Origin: Medicago truncatula
Taxonomy: Eukaryota > Streptophyta > Magnoliopsida > Fabales > Fabaceae
Reading direction: 5' to 3'
Length of the DNA: 64,000 nucleotides
Assembly (NCBI RefSeq): GCF_003473485.1
Contig: NC_053043.1
Coordinates: 12,906,001-12,970,000, forward strand
Shown: piece by piece, positions 10,640 through 21,541 of the stretch
Layout of the letters: the number at the start of each line of letters is the position of its first letter
Position numbering within the stretch: the stretch's first letter is position 1
Made by a program: the position numbers and the translations under genes
Notes under the pieces: model-generated
Databases searched by the model: none
Told to the model about the DNA's origin: nothing
What the model saw: only the letters and a program-made list of their open reading frames with translations

Positions 10640-11408
10640 TCACTATATGTTGAGCATACTACGGTTAGCACAAGGCTATAGGTCTTTGGTTCATTTCAGA
10701 TTCATGAGTTTAAGGAAGCTATGTTTTCTATACATCCAGATAAATGCTTTGGTTTAGATGGCTTTAATTCAAACTTTTTTCAACACTTTTGATCGGTGTG
10801 TAGCTCTGATATTTTTTTGAAATGTTGTTCGTGGCTTAATAATAATTAGTTTCCGTTGTTGCTTAATTCCATAAATATTGCTTTAATACCCAAAGGAATG
10901 AGTAGAAAACAATAAAGGATTGGAGACCTATAACCCTGTGCAATGTGTTATATAAATTGCTAGCAAAGGTACTCATTAATAGACTCAAATATATTATGTA
11001 TAAAAGCATTTCGGAAAATCAACCAGCTTTTGTTTCAGGGCGTTCCATTCTCGATAATGTCATGATCGCTATTGAAGTGCTACATCATATGAAAGTAAGT
11101 AAGAGAGTTAGAGATACGAATGTTGATTTGAAACTAGATATTAGCAAGGCTTATGATAGAATTAACTGTCTTTATCTTAAAAGAGTGATGTTACAAATGG
11201 GGTTTGCTAGTCAATAGGTTCGCTGAATCATGATGTGTGTGAAAACCGTTGAATATTCTATCATTGTTAATAATAAAATGGTGGGACCGATTATACCAAG
11301 TCGAGGTTTGAGGTTGGGAGGTCCGTTGTCACCTTATTTATTTATCCTTTATGCTGAAGAACTCTCCGCACTCATACAGAGAGCTGAACGACGAGGATGG
11401 AATCTCTG
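10640..11408 (+). pseudogene. L1-type LINE reverse transcriptase remnant
   Basis: The translation around 10700-10790 gives EFKEAMFSIHPDKCFGLDG, the start of a plant LINE reverse transcriptase domain, with a stop soon after. The frame 10945-11217 contains ENQPAFVSGRSILDN and VDLKLDISKAYDRI; the latter holds the first catalytic Asp of the RT. After a TAG at 11215 the frame continues with SRGLRLGGPLSPYLFILYAEEL and breaks off near 11408 before the YxDD box. It is a dead, truncated fragment. Its 5' part is also in the right duplication arm. Confidence 0.85.
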
Positions 11409-11429
11409 ATCTGAAGAAGCATTTTTGCT

Positions 11430-12110
11430 TGGAAGTTTATGATGGAATCAGACTCTGATAGTGACGTCACTAGTATGGGAGACTCTGACCTGGTTTGCTG
11501 TCTTATGATGGAATGTCACTATTAGACTTTGAATAATGTTTGTTTTCTTCTGACTACATGCAGAAACAGACAAGAAAATTTAAGGACAAAACGAATATAA
11601 CAGATCATTCTATTAGAAGCAAAGGATTTTCAAATTACTATTCAATGTCATTATCCGTAAGAGGCAATGTTTCAACGACTCTAATCAAACTTCTCATGGA
11701 CGAAGTTGATGAGTTGGGAATCTACAACAGTAGTTATATTATTTTCTTCTATATAAAGACCTAAGCAGTTGAAGAAAAACAACAAGACTTTTATCATTTT
11801 AAACTATCATTATTATGTCAAATTCTCTAGTGCAAAAACACTTAGAAAAATTCTTACAAGTTTTCAATCTTAGAATTTCTTAAGTGTTCATAAGTCACTT
11901 GCACTTGAACATGTTTACACCTTTGATTGTATATCAACTGTAAACACATTTTTTTTATCTGATGATCTCTGATTATAGCAGTCGTTTTGTGTGTGGCATG
12001 GAAGTCTCTTGCTATGTTTTTGAGTAAATTATAATCTTGTGTGATTAAAGTGAAAAATCTCTTGAATGCAAGGGGACTAGACTAACCTTAGATTGTGAGC
12101 CCCCCTCCCC
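11430..12110. mobile_element. possible LTR-type retrotransposon remnant
   Basis: The region has a TATA-like 'ctatataaagacc' (11750) and closes with 'gaatgcaaggggactagactaacc' (about 12065-12090), which resembles the 3' part of legume Ty1/copia LTRs. No second LTR, primer-binding site or polyprotein is present. The short frame 11540-11764 has no recognisable domain. Confidence 0.35.
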
Positions 12111-12388
12111 TCAAAAATATGTATTATTATTGTTGTTGTTATGTTTTCATTTTTATATTAATTTTTTAAAAAAAGGTTTTTTTTATCCTATACAATTTAA
12201 TCCAACTAAAAATGGTAATTTTCTTATTGAAAGGAATAATTATATGTATTTAATATAAAGCATATAAGTTTCACGATAAACTTACTATTTTTTACGTTTT
12301 ATACTGTAAAAGTTTGCCCATGATAGAAAAGTCTATTAAAAATTAACATTAAGTAAGGAACATGATCATGAACATTGATGTCGCTAGG

Positions 12389-12420
<32 letters not shown>

Positions 12421-12478
12421 AATATCATGTTTAACATTTATTAAGAAATTATTGTAAAAAAACTTTTTCTTAAAAAAA

Positions 12479-13040
12479 TAGAGTCAGTATCGAACCTTGT
12501 TCACAAATTCCGATCTAACAATTTTAGTATTTTTGCAAGTTGAGTTAGGACTTATGAACTGTCAACGTCTAAAAAATTTGGTTGAAACGATGACAAATTT
12601 TTTAGGGGTTAAATATAATAGTGACTAGAAATTCACTCTCTAAAGTGAATATATGAAAAATATCAGGTAAGAACTCTGAACCCTACATATAAACATGCAA
12701 TGTCGCTACTAATTGGATTATGCTCACAAGGATAAACAATGACTAATTTTTTTTAAGTAGTCTATTAACTAAAAATTTATCTTTTAAATTGAATAAATAG
12801 AGTGCCGACATTCAAATGAACAACTGAGGTTTTCGATATTCGAACCCCGACTCCTGCATATATTATGCAATGTCACAATAACTGAGTTAAGCACACAAGG
12901 ATCAACATTTTTTATCAAATAGTCTAGTGGCTAGAAATTCACTTTTTAAGGTGGCTAAATGGGGTGTCTAAGATTCAAATTTCAACTTCTACATATAAAA
13001 TATACAATGTCTCTATCAATTGAGTTAAACTCACGGAAAC
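12479..13040 (-). mobile_element. run of degenerate tRNA-derived SINEs
   Basis: Four minus-strand copies lie almost end to end: about 12479-12560 (B-box-like 'agtatcgaaccttgtt'), 12610-12760, 12762-12905 ('gatattcgaaccccgactc') and 12923-13040. Each ends with an A-box-like 'aactgagttaagc' or 'caattgagttaaac' phrase and carries 'tagtggctagaaattcac' text. They are diverged old insertions, some probably into one another. Confidence 0.65.
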
Positions 13041-13082
13041 AACGGCTATTTTTTTTTTTTTTTGGGTACAACAACGACATTA

Positions 13083-13224
13083 TTTTCTTTTTGTAGATAG
13101 ACGAAATGGCAAAACCATGATAAACTCACACACACACAAGAGGAGGTACCAGGGTTCGAACCCTGATCATGACATCCAGCCTAACAATTTTGGTATTTTA
13201 CCAGTTGAGTTAGAACTTCTGGAT
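13083..13224 (-). mobile_element. tRNA-derived SINE with target-site duplication
   Basis: On the minus strand it has 'aactcaactggtaaaatacc' (A box) and 'agggttcgaaccctgg' (B box), followed by a (GT)n-containing body and a T/A-rich tail. ACAACGACATTA occurs on both sides (13071-13082 and 13225-13236). It is younger than the neighbouring SINE run. Confidence 0.75.
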
Positions 13225-13444
13225 ACAACGACATTAATTTTAATCAAGACAAGATGGACGAATTACGTTGTTATATTTTACTGAATCATCAACGACAACG
13301 GGCCTACAGCGTTATAGTAGCAATATATTAATAGCAATGAAGTTCATAAATTTAGTTATGAATTTAATTCATATAAATTTTTCTTTTAAGAATAATCATA
13401 TAAATTATTAGGTCAATTGTTTTCGAGTAGAAATACCAATAGAT

Positions 13445-14150
13445 AGAGATGTCAAAACGGGTGGCCCGACCCGTTTAGGGCCGACCCTAACGAATTTCGG
13501 GCTTTATCGGGCCGGGTCAAAAAGCCCCGTTGAAAAACGGGCTTGAAATATATTACCCGAGCCCGACCCTACACGGGCCGCGGGCTTAACGAGTCGGCCC
13601 GTATTAAAAATTATATATATATTTTTTTCAAAAAGTACTATAAAATACTCCTATAAATTTATTTTTATAAATAATATTTTTAATATGTTTAAATAATGCC
13701 TAGAACAAAAATAAATTGTAAACATTTTCGTACAAATGTCGTAAACTAAAACGGCGAGGAAAACAATTTTAAATAAATTAGATATATTATGGTTATAGAT
13801 ATTTATATATTCGATCTTTAAAATTATAAATAACGAAACGAGTAAATATAATTTTATATTACATGTATATTTGTGTTAATTCATTGAATTTTCACTTTTA
13901 TTTATTACTTTGATAATCAACTAAGTAAAGAATTATTTGAAAAATATATATAATTTATAGGATTTTTTTTGTTATGCGGGCTAGCGGGCTACCCTCGGCC
14001 CGTTCGGGCTAGCCCTAACGGGTAGTGGGCTTTTTAGGGCCGGGCTAAAAAATCCTATTAAAATTCGGGCTCAATATTTAAGGCCCAAGCCCTATATTTA
14101 ATCGGGATAAACGTGTCGGCCCATACGGGCCGGCCCGTTTTGACAGCTCT
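13445..14150. mobile_element. Mutator-type MITE with 10 bp target duplication and GGCCCG-rich ends
   Basis: The terminal inverted repeats are AGAGATGTCAAAACGGGT on the left and, read inverted from the right, AGAGCTGTCAAAACGGGC. The direct repeat ACCAATAGAT flanks the element (13435-13444 and 14151-14160); identity can be read as 12 bp. The termini are GC-rich ('cgggccgggtc', 'acgggccggcccg') and the centre is AT-rich. No ORF is present. Confidence 0.85.
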
Positions 14151-14160
14151 ACCAATAGAT

Positions 14161-14545
14161 ATAACCATTGGTAGGGTTAGCAATAAGTCAGCCAAGAGAG
14201 CCTACGGTTAGCACAGGTCAAATCAGATTAGTTTTCTTTTCTGAAATAGAGAAAGTTTAAATTATTTTAAAAGTCTATTTAGTTAAAAAGGCCGGACCAC
14301 CAAGAAAGCCTACAGTTACGACATGTTAAATTAGACCGAATTTTTTTTTCTGAAGTAGAGAAAGTTTAAACCTTTTTTAAAAGTCTATTAGTTAAAAAGG
14401 TCCGACCACATGTCATAAGCAAAAAAAAAATTTAAGTAGAGAAAATTTATACTTTTTAAAAGTCTATTTAGCTAAAAAGGTCGGATCACATGCCATAAAA
14501 AAAAAAAGCCTCTTAGGCTTATCAGACCAGCCTACTTATAAATAG
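14161..14545. repeat. imperfect tandem repeat, about 80-110 bp units
   Basis: The block 'gtagagaaagtttaaa...aaaagtctatttagttaaaaaggtc' recurs with starts near 14248, 14357 and 14438. The 'cagcctacttataaa' closing text is similar to one edge of other legume interspersed repeats. Confidence 0.6.
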
Positions 14546-14577
14546 AAATGAATGATATTGTTTATTATTAATATTAG

Positions 14578-14755
14578 GGAAATGTTAACTAGTGTTCCCG
14601 GAGCATTAGTTAAGGACCTTAAATGACAACTTTTTATGAAAGTTTGTGTAATTAGTGCAATGGAAATTGAAAACTTTGACATTATTAAAGAATAGTTACT
14701 TAATTTAATATGCTTAAAGAGTGCCCCGGAACACTTGTTAACAAGACTTTAATAT
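14578..14755. mobile_element. small MITE
   Basis: The left end GGGAAATGTTAACTAGTG is inverted at the right end as 'cacttgttaacaagac', with 'tcccggagca' facing 'gccccggaac'. A related element seems to lie at about 46180-46365. Confidence 0.5.
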
Positions 14756-14759
14756 TATT

Positions 14760-15430
14760 ATACTATATTATGCACTTTGAATTAAATTATTAATTTATTA
14801 ACTTTTCCAGCGATTTAAGCTTATTAGTATACATTGATTTTTTTACATATTTAATTGTATTATTATGAACTAGACTTGAAATATGATACATAATATATAA
14901 TCAAATTTTCTTAAAAAATAATGTTAAATATATCAAATGAGTATAATCTCATTAGTCTATTAGCTCGTTAATCGGTTGAAACATAAATCATATTATCTAT
15001 TTAAAGATGTTGATATGAAATAAGCTTTTTAAACAAACTATTAGACCATATACTTTCAACGGAACAGATTCAGATCAAAAAAATAAGCCTGTAACGGACC
15101 ACAAACCAAGCTTAAGCTTCAAAAAAATTGACAAACCAAACTTAAGCTTTGAAAACCCGCTCGACCTTAACCTATTTCCACCCTTAATCATTAGATGATA
15201 GAAACATTTGATTTAATAATTTTATAAATACGTTTTATTTTATTTAACGAACACTGTCAAAAAAAAATTATTTATGAATAATTTTTTAATAGAAACTGAA
15301 AACTTGCACAAGAAGTTGTTAGTACAAAATCATAATCCACTCTCATATAGTACATAACCGTTTCCTTGGTGCAGCCACCAAAATCACTCACGAGAGATTT
15401 TCGCTTCCATTTCTTTTCAGAGTCACACAC
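14760..15430. other. intergenic, AT-rich; decayed repeat and 5' flank of the third exonuclease-like gene
   Basis: About 15010-15187 carries a decayed interspersed repeat ('caaaccaagcttaagctt' twice, 'cctatttccaccctta'). The last 100 bp form the leader and promoter of the gene at 15440, with an AACCGTT at about 15356. I see no E2F-type site there. Confidence 0.4.
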
Positions 15431-15439
15431 AATTCCAAA

Positions 15440-16099
15440 ATGGCATACATTGTTGACCACGATCACTTTCACTCTCACCGCCTTTACACGGTTAACGTTC
15501 ACGGAAACGATATCACAGTAACCGTCACCGCCGTTGCCTCCGTCGTCAGAAAGTGGATTTCCACTACGCTTTTCCTTTTCCGCCGCCGCACCTACCTCCA
15601 ATCGAACCATCTTGTCGCCGGCCTCGGCGTTCAGTGGACTGCTAACGGCCGATATCCTCCACCTGACACATTACAGCTCTGCATCGGTCGCCGTTGCTTG
15701 ATCTATCAACTTACTCACGCTAACTACATTCCAAGGATTCTCCGGAGGTTTCTTGAGAATCCTGACCACACGTTCGTCGGATTCTGGAACCACTCCGATC
15801 GCCGGAAGTTGGAGATGTCGAAGCACGGATTTGATTTGTACAGAGATCCGTTAGATCTCAGGCATTACGCGGAAGCTTTAGATGAAGATGATGATGAAGA
15901 CCTTGCACGTTCTTCAGTGCCTTTAATCGTTGAGAAATGCTTAGGCTATGATGTGGAAGATGAACTGAGTGGTGAAATCGGAAGAAGTAATTGGAATGAT
16001 GAAGATCTGAGCCATAAGCAAGTCGTTTATGCAAGTGTTGATGCTTATTGTGCTTTCCTCATTGGGAAGAATATCAAAGCTTGGAGGTTTACTGAGTGA
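15440..16099 (+). CDS. 3'-5' exonuclease-like protein (RNase D/DnaQ fold), middle paralogue
   Basis: A one-exon gene of 219 residues, a diverged paralogue of the two copies in the duplication arms and placed between them. It starts MAYIVDHDHFHSHRLYTVNV. Residues 58-66 (LVAGLGVQW) occupy motif I, again with Gly (63) and Gln (65) in place of the DxE acids. Motif II VGFWNHSDRRKL keeps D120, and motif III YASVDAY keeps D201 and Y203. Conserved PPPDTLQLCIGRRCLIYQL and GRSNWNDEDL segments place it in the same plant subfamily. It has an acidic insert LDEDDDEDL at about 147-155. The frame is intact, so it is probably expressed, but loss of two metal ligands argues against ordinary exonuclease activity. 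Confidence 0.87.
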   Translation: MAYIVDHDHFHSHRLYTVNVHGNDITVTVTAVASVVRKWISTTLFLFRRRTYLQSNHLVAGLGVQWTANGRYPPPDTLQLCIGRRCLIYQLTHANYIPRILRRFLENPDHTFVGFWNHSDRRKLEMSKHGFDLYRDPLDLRHYAEALDEDDDEDLARSSVPLIVEKCLGYDVEDELSGEIGRSNWNDEDLSHKQVVYASVDAYCAFLIGKNIKAWRFTE

Positions 16100-16440
16100 T
16101 GAAAAATGCATATTCAGAATATTTCACAGTTCATCCATTACATCACAACTAGTATGAGTTAAATGATTTTCGTTTTAAATTTCTTAGGTGATGAAACTGT
16201 TTATGCTTCAATAGCTTGTTTCTTTTTTTCCTTCTTGCTAAAATGGTGATTTGAAAGTAGTGTAGCTATTTCCATATTATGCAGTATGTACTAATCAAAT
16301 TATCTATCCACACTGTGTTCTTGATTGTGATTGATTATACGTTCACTATTTTCCATAATTATCCATCAATCGATCAGTTAGGAGTAGATGAATATTTGTG
16401 CGAGTATAGTTGACATTTGATTAGAAGCTGCTAAGTAGAA
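16100..16440. other. 3' flank of the exonuclease-like gene
   Basis: AT-rich 3' untranslated and intergenic sequence. Nothing else is recognised. Confidence 0.4.
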
Positions 16441-16444
16441 ATGA

Positions 16445-16935
16445 AATGCAAACAAGCGTTTGTTTGGTTCCACTTCACGAGATAGCATAATTGATTTTGA
16501 AGGTATAGAAATAGAATTGGTTCTCATACATTTGGTTGATGTTTCTACTTCTAGAATTGATTCTAATTGAAGTTATAGAAGTTGATTTTAGAATTGGTTG
16601 TCACACACATATTTATAGTTCAACCCATTTTTTTGCATGAATGAATTCAAACACAAATTATTTTTAGTCATAATTGGATTTGGATAAAATTTAGGTACAA
16701 TTCCTTAGGTACTTTTTGTATGGTTTTTAACTAAATTTACCATGATTTCCTCAAATCCATAATTTTCTCAAAGTTTGTTATATCCAAAAAATATGTATTT
16801 TTAGTTAAGAACCATACGAAAAGCATCTGAGGAATTGGACCTAAGTTTTCTCCATTGGATTTAACCAAAATCAATTCTACATAATCAATTCTATTAAAAT
16901 CAATTCTCCACACCACACAATCAAATACATTGTAA
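16445..16935. mobile_element. MITE with a second MITE nested inside
   Basis: The outer element runs from 'gcgtttgtttggttcc' to 'accacacaatcaaatac', with 'agaattggttctca' facing 'attaaaatcaattctcc'. The inner element 16691-16844 begins TTAGGTACAATTCCTTAGG, and the inverse of its right end reads TTAGGTCCAATTCCTCAGA. Both are non-coding. Confidence 0.6.
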
Positions 16936-17414
16936 AAAAATGTTGCTTCTTAAAAAAAAAAAAAATAATAAAGTATTTTCAATTTAACATGTTTTTTCTT
17001 CTCATTTTTTATTATTTTTGTACTCCTTTTGCATAATTTTCATATTTTATAGGGAGACAAGTGCAAATTTTTATGGATAAGAAGTTTTCGTTGAGAAGTA
17101 CATAGATAAGCGACTCCTGTATGTAGTTTCCTTTACCATGTACATATCATATTACAGATAATATATTTAATTAACCACAAGGGGTCAAAATCGATACTAA
17201 CTTAATACAAAAGACTTAACTAGAATTCATGGTAAAACATAGATGAGATTGATCCATCAATAATAAAAATCAAATGTTGTAATAATAGGTTGTATGCCAA
17301 AAAAATACGGCTATCCTTACCCTTTCAAATAGTCCAAATAATCGATAACCAAATCACATGAAGAGCATAACATAAAGTGATGGTAATTTCTAATTTGTTT
17401 TCTTATAAATAAAT

Positions 17415-17917
17415 GGGTTAAATATGTTTTTGGTCCCTATAAATATGTTAACTTTTCGTTTTAGTCTCTTTAATATTTTCCTTCAACTTTTAGTCTCTAT
17501 AAGGTTTTCAATCTTCACTTTTGGTCCCTCTTTTAAAGTAAACTCATATGTAGAATTCATATTATTTAATAAAATTTTTCATAAAAATTCAAAATATTAT
17601 AAGAATGACTCCAAAAAAAATTAAGAATTTTTTAACAAAACATGAATTTAATATGAATTTTTATATTGTTTATGGTTAAAAATTCATATTTAATTTGTGT
17701 TTTGTTAAAAAAATCTAATTTTTTTTAGGAATTGTTTTTAGAATATTTGACACATTTCTGCACAATTTCATTAAAAAAAAATACAAAAATTAAATTAAAA
17801 ATAGGGACCAAAAGTAGTGATTGAAAATTTTATAGGGACTAAATGTTGAAGGAAAATTTTAGATAGACTAAAACAAAAAATTGACATATTTATAGGGACC
17901 AAAAACATATTTAACCC
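17415..17917. mobile_element. Mutator-type MITE with perfect 9 bp target duplication
   Basis: Inverted repeats of roughly 110 bp begin GGGTTAAATATGTTTTTGG at both ends. They contain the 'ttggtccct / agtctct' phrases of this legume family. TAAATAAAT occurs at 17406-17414 and 17918-17926. Confidence 0.85.
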
Positions 17918-17926
17918 TAAATAAAT

Positions 17927-19010
17927 TTTTAATGTTATCTGTGTAGTTTATAATCTTTTAAGACAATCCTTATCATTTTGATATTTTTAATTATCGTTCA
18001 CATTAAGTTAACAAGAGCAACTCTTCTATGAACATAAATTTAAATGAAAAACACTTAAGTGCACACACAATCGGAAAAATTTAATAGAAAAATAAATTAG
18101 GCACATCATCTTTTGCTTTAATTTTTTAATTTTTCTATATATGTATATGTGCCTAAGTACTTTTTATTTATGCTTGAGACCAAGAAAGACTTTCTCAGTT
18201 AACAATAAGTACACTTTGGAGATGACCCCTGAAGAAATACTTTTAAAATATGACATTTTTCTCCTATTCCTATATGATTTGTTTTAACCTTTTAATTAAT
18301 CAATTGAGCAATCTCTCTTTGGGAAATAGAAGGATCCCATTTGGTTGATAGTGAATTGGCTTTTCTGCGAGCCTCGCAAACAAATCATTTCCAGCAATGG
18401 ATGTAGTGTTGCATTGTGGTACGTGGTGCAACGAAGGCTCATGTTCATACGAAATTTGTAGATGAAAAGAAAACTCCTTCATTCTCTTATGCTACACACA
18501 TAATTAACCATTTGGACACATTGCCAAAAAAAAAAAAAAAATGGTAAACAACATTTTGTGATAAAAAAAAATAGAAACGATAGGATAAAAGTGGTTAAAT
18601 AAGTTTTTCGTCTCCGAATAGATAGTGAATTTTGATTTTAATTCTTAAAAAATAAAACAACATGCTTTCATTTTACCAAAATTAATTGTTTCATTATTGG
18701 TCCCTAGCTAATTCATGTTCATATTAATATCAAGAATTTTGATTCTTTTATGTTCAATATGTGTCTGATATTTTCATATATTTGTTCAATTTTTGTATGG
18801 CCATAATATATGTTTAAAAAATGTCAAGAATATCTCAAAGTCATATCCATTAGGGATCAAAATCAATCCAGAAAAATATAAAGAACTTAATGAAAAAAAA
18901 TCATTTTCCCCATGTTAATAACTTCGATTAAGAACAAATTTAAAACTGTCAAAACAAAAAAGAATGAATCCGTAAACAAAATGAAATCATCCATGTTAAT
19001 AGCCTACAAC
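17927..19010. other. intergenic; old LINE-untranslated-region copy at its right end
   Basis: No gene is supported. The frame at 18300-18482 (60 codons, minus) has no domain I recognise. About 18900-19010 ('gaatgaatccgtaaacaaa', 'atccatgttaatagcctac') matches the retroelement-like sequence at 56960-57040 and is the site into which the element at 19021 inserted. Confidence 0.4.
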
Positions 19011-19737
19011 AATAAAATATGGCTTAATACATGCTTTGGTCCCTTAACTTACTTTTGGATTTCATTTTGGTCCCCTAACTATAAAGTGTCTCAATTTGGT
19101 CCCATAAATCTTCTATCGTTTACTATTTTGGTCATCTCCGTTAGATTTTAACATCAAAAATCTAAGGTGAACCATATTTAAAGGTGGTTCACCATAGACC
19201 GTATTAAATTTTTGAATTTTAACCATTTGATTTATTCTTTAAAAGAGGACCATTGAATTATGTAGAGTCTATTGTACTTTCCTGTCAACCACTAACACCT
19301 AACACTTTTCTCATTTTCTTCATCTTCTTCTCTCATCATCTTCTTCATCTTCATCAATCCTACCTACGAAAGCAAAAAAATCAGAAGCACAAAACTTCAT
19401 ATAAAAAACTCAAACTAAAACAACAATAAACTTCATTAAATTAAAATACATAAACCTTCAAATAGAATTAAAATCCTGATTTTTTTCTACAAAAATCTAG
19501 AAATCATCATCAATATCAGCAACAACACATCAAGAAATCAAATTCAACCTTTTTTAATTCTTTTCATCATCATCATCATGAATTATAAAAATGGATTTCT
19601 CCAAATTCAGCACATAAACAGCACAACAACAACATGGTGCTTTGAAACAACAACAACATCATAAAAAAATTATCTCTCCTTGTTGCATGATTCTAAATCA
19701 AACACAACACCACACCCAACACCGAAACACACAAATT

Positions 19738-20060
19738 AGATGGAACAAACCAGAAGCTGATTATGTAAAAGCTAATAGTGATGCTAATTTGTCTGAAATT
19801 GATACCTGGGGATTAGGGGCAGTAGTTCGAGAGTGACTGTGATAAACTCGTAAAAAGGGTGAACGGAAGTGTTTCTGTTTCTAGATCTTACATGGGAAAG
19901 ATAGTGCTGGGCATTAGAAATATGAAAGGTTTTTTTTATAAAGTGTAAATTTCGATTTACTAAGAGGGATGGGAATAAATTGGCTCATGGGCTAGCCAAA
20001 TATACTTTAGTATGTTGTGTGGATGGAATCTGTTCCAGATCACATTATGTCCATTTGTAA
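19738..20060 (+). pseudogene. RNase H-like (RVT_3) fragment carried inside the MULE-like element
   Basis: The frame at 19738 reads RWNKPEADYVKANSDANL then WGLGAVVRE, the N-terminal part of an RVT_3/RNase H-type domain (WxxP...VKxNxDA...GxGxVVR). A stop follows at 19834. Further on, another frame gives RFTKRDGNKLAHGLAKY and ends at a stop near 20060, which is the domain's C-terminal part (xxNxxAHxLAK). The middle is deleted or scrambled, so this is a dead fragment. Confidence 0.75.
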
Positions 20061-20088
20061 TGTTGGTTTAATTCTTTAATAAAATGTT

Positions 20089-20091
<3 letters not shown>

Positions 20092-20120
<29 letters not shown>
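20092..20120. repeat. (AT)n microsatellite
   Basis: About 14 AT/TA units within the MULE-like element. Confidence 0.9.
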
Positions 20121-20122
<2 letters not shown>

Positions 20123-20373
20123 CTTGAATTTTGTATGAATATGAGAAGGGGTGGAAAGAAGAAGAAGAAAGGGAAAAAATTATGTGGTGATGGTTCGCTA
20201 TTGTATATAATGGACCTGCAATCTAATGGTTGATGACATTAAAAAACTAATGGAGGGGACCAAAATAGCAGAAGATTTATGGGACCAAATTGAGACACTT
20301 TATAGTTAAGGGACCAAAATGAAATCTAAAAATAAGTTAAGGGACCAAAGCATGTATTAAGCCAATAAAATAT

Positions 20374-20626
20374 CTAAAAATGTGATAAAACCTACAAATG
20401 TTGTAGATGTCAAATCATCCATGTTATGCTTTTATATTTGTAATGTTGTAGATGTCAAATATATTGTTTAATATGTACTTGATCGAAGCTAATATACCAA
20501 ACTTAATCTTTGAATTTCATGGTTGTCCCAAAGTTAATAAAAAATCGCCGTGGAAACCCTAATGTCAAGTACAGCTATTGATGATCCTACGACGGATTTA
20601 ACCATAATGAAGGTCTATTGTAGTTT
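20374..20626. other. intergenic, short repeat
   Basis: 'aatgttgtagatgtcaaat' occurs twice, near 20397 and 20441. No gene is seen. Confidence 0.4.
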
Positions 20627-20907
20627 GGAAATTATTCTTCTCACTTATAAAATTGTTCATTCATTACACTCAGTAACAATTAACTGCTACTTAACATTTT
20701 TAGTGACAGTTAACTACCGTTGACACTTTTAAGATAAGTGGAACCGACAAAAAAATGTTTGAATCGATTAAAAGTGATAGTAGCATTTTTATTTTTTTTG
20801 AATAAAAGTGATAGTAGCATTTAATTGCCGTTGAAAAATATCAGCTGATAATTAACTACTCCTAGATGTAGTGAATAAACAACCTCACAAGTGAGAAGAG
20901 TATTTTC
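20627..20907. mobile_element. MITE
   Basis: The left arm 'ttcttctcacttataaaatt...cattcattacac...gtaacaattaactgc' faces the right arm 'ataattaactactcc...tagtgaataaacaacctcac...gtgagaagag'. The inverted arms are about 60 bp. It has no ORF. I did not find a clear target duplication. Confidence 0.55.
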
Positions 20908-21541
20908 TTAAAGTCTATGCTTGTATCTTTCTTTTTTTGTCCATCCAATGCATGATTAAACTTTTGATTTGAGGCCTTGTGGGACATATTCATTTACTTG
21001 ATAGATTGCTTTGAATGGAAAATAGTGAAACGTCTGATCAATCACAGTTTCAAACACTGGTTTGGAATTAGCCATATAGACAATTACCATTATGTACATC
21101 ACATGGAAATAGCTACCTTAGACCATCTACAATGGTTAAACACAATAATACCATTCAACACCCACTTTTTCAATTCCCAACACTCCACATCATTTTCTCT
21201 CTCTTCATTCAACACTCATTCAATTTTTACCTCTCCAATGGTTTTTTCATTCAACACCCTACCCCACCACCTTTTATTTCTTATTATTTATTTAATTTTA
21301 TATTTTTGTTTTTATAATTACATAAAATTAAAATTATCGATTATAATTAAATTAAAATAAAGATACACTTAATTTTTTTTGTTTCTAAAAACAAAATTTA
21401 TTTAAATAATTTATTTATATTTTCTTAACTTAAAATGCAATACAACAAACTAAGCACGCAACACACAAATAGCTTAAAATGCAAGACAACAAACAAGCAC
21501 ACAACACACAAGTAATTTATTTAGTACGATACAAATCATCT

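Larger units (their letters stand above)
6490..10745. repeat. left arm of an inverted segmental duplication
   Basis: Matched in inverse order and orientation to about 27040-29900. Anchors seen by eye are: 6540-6690 with 29790-29900; 6760-6830 with 29540-29615; 7010-7080 with 29390-29475; 8460-8880 with 28880-29260; 9180-9680 with 28077-28520; the exonuclease-like genes; the promoters 10361-10620 with 27180-27431; and a LINE fragment 10670-10740 with 27060-27115. This arm is longer because it holds an internal tandem duplication and extra MITEs. Confidence 0.85.
19021..20363. mobile_element. Pack-MULE-like element (1.34 kb) with perfect 10 bp target duplication
   Basis: The inverted ends are GGCTTAATACATGCTTTGG on both sides, continuing for over 100 bp with 'ttaacttacttttgg', 'aactataaagtgtctcaattt' and 'ataaatcttct' blocks. 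AATAAAATAT is duplicated at 19011-19020 and 20364-20373. The interior carries a broken reverse-transcriptase-associated RNase H fragment. This is the layout of a Mutator-like element that has picked up a gene fragment. Confidence 0.8.

Noticed and set aside
13140-13225. tRNA-gene-like A and B boxes
   Set aside because: No cloverleaf closes and the unit is flanked by a target duplication with a tail; it is a SINE, not a tRNA gene.
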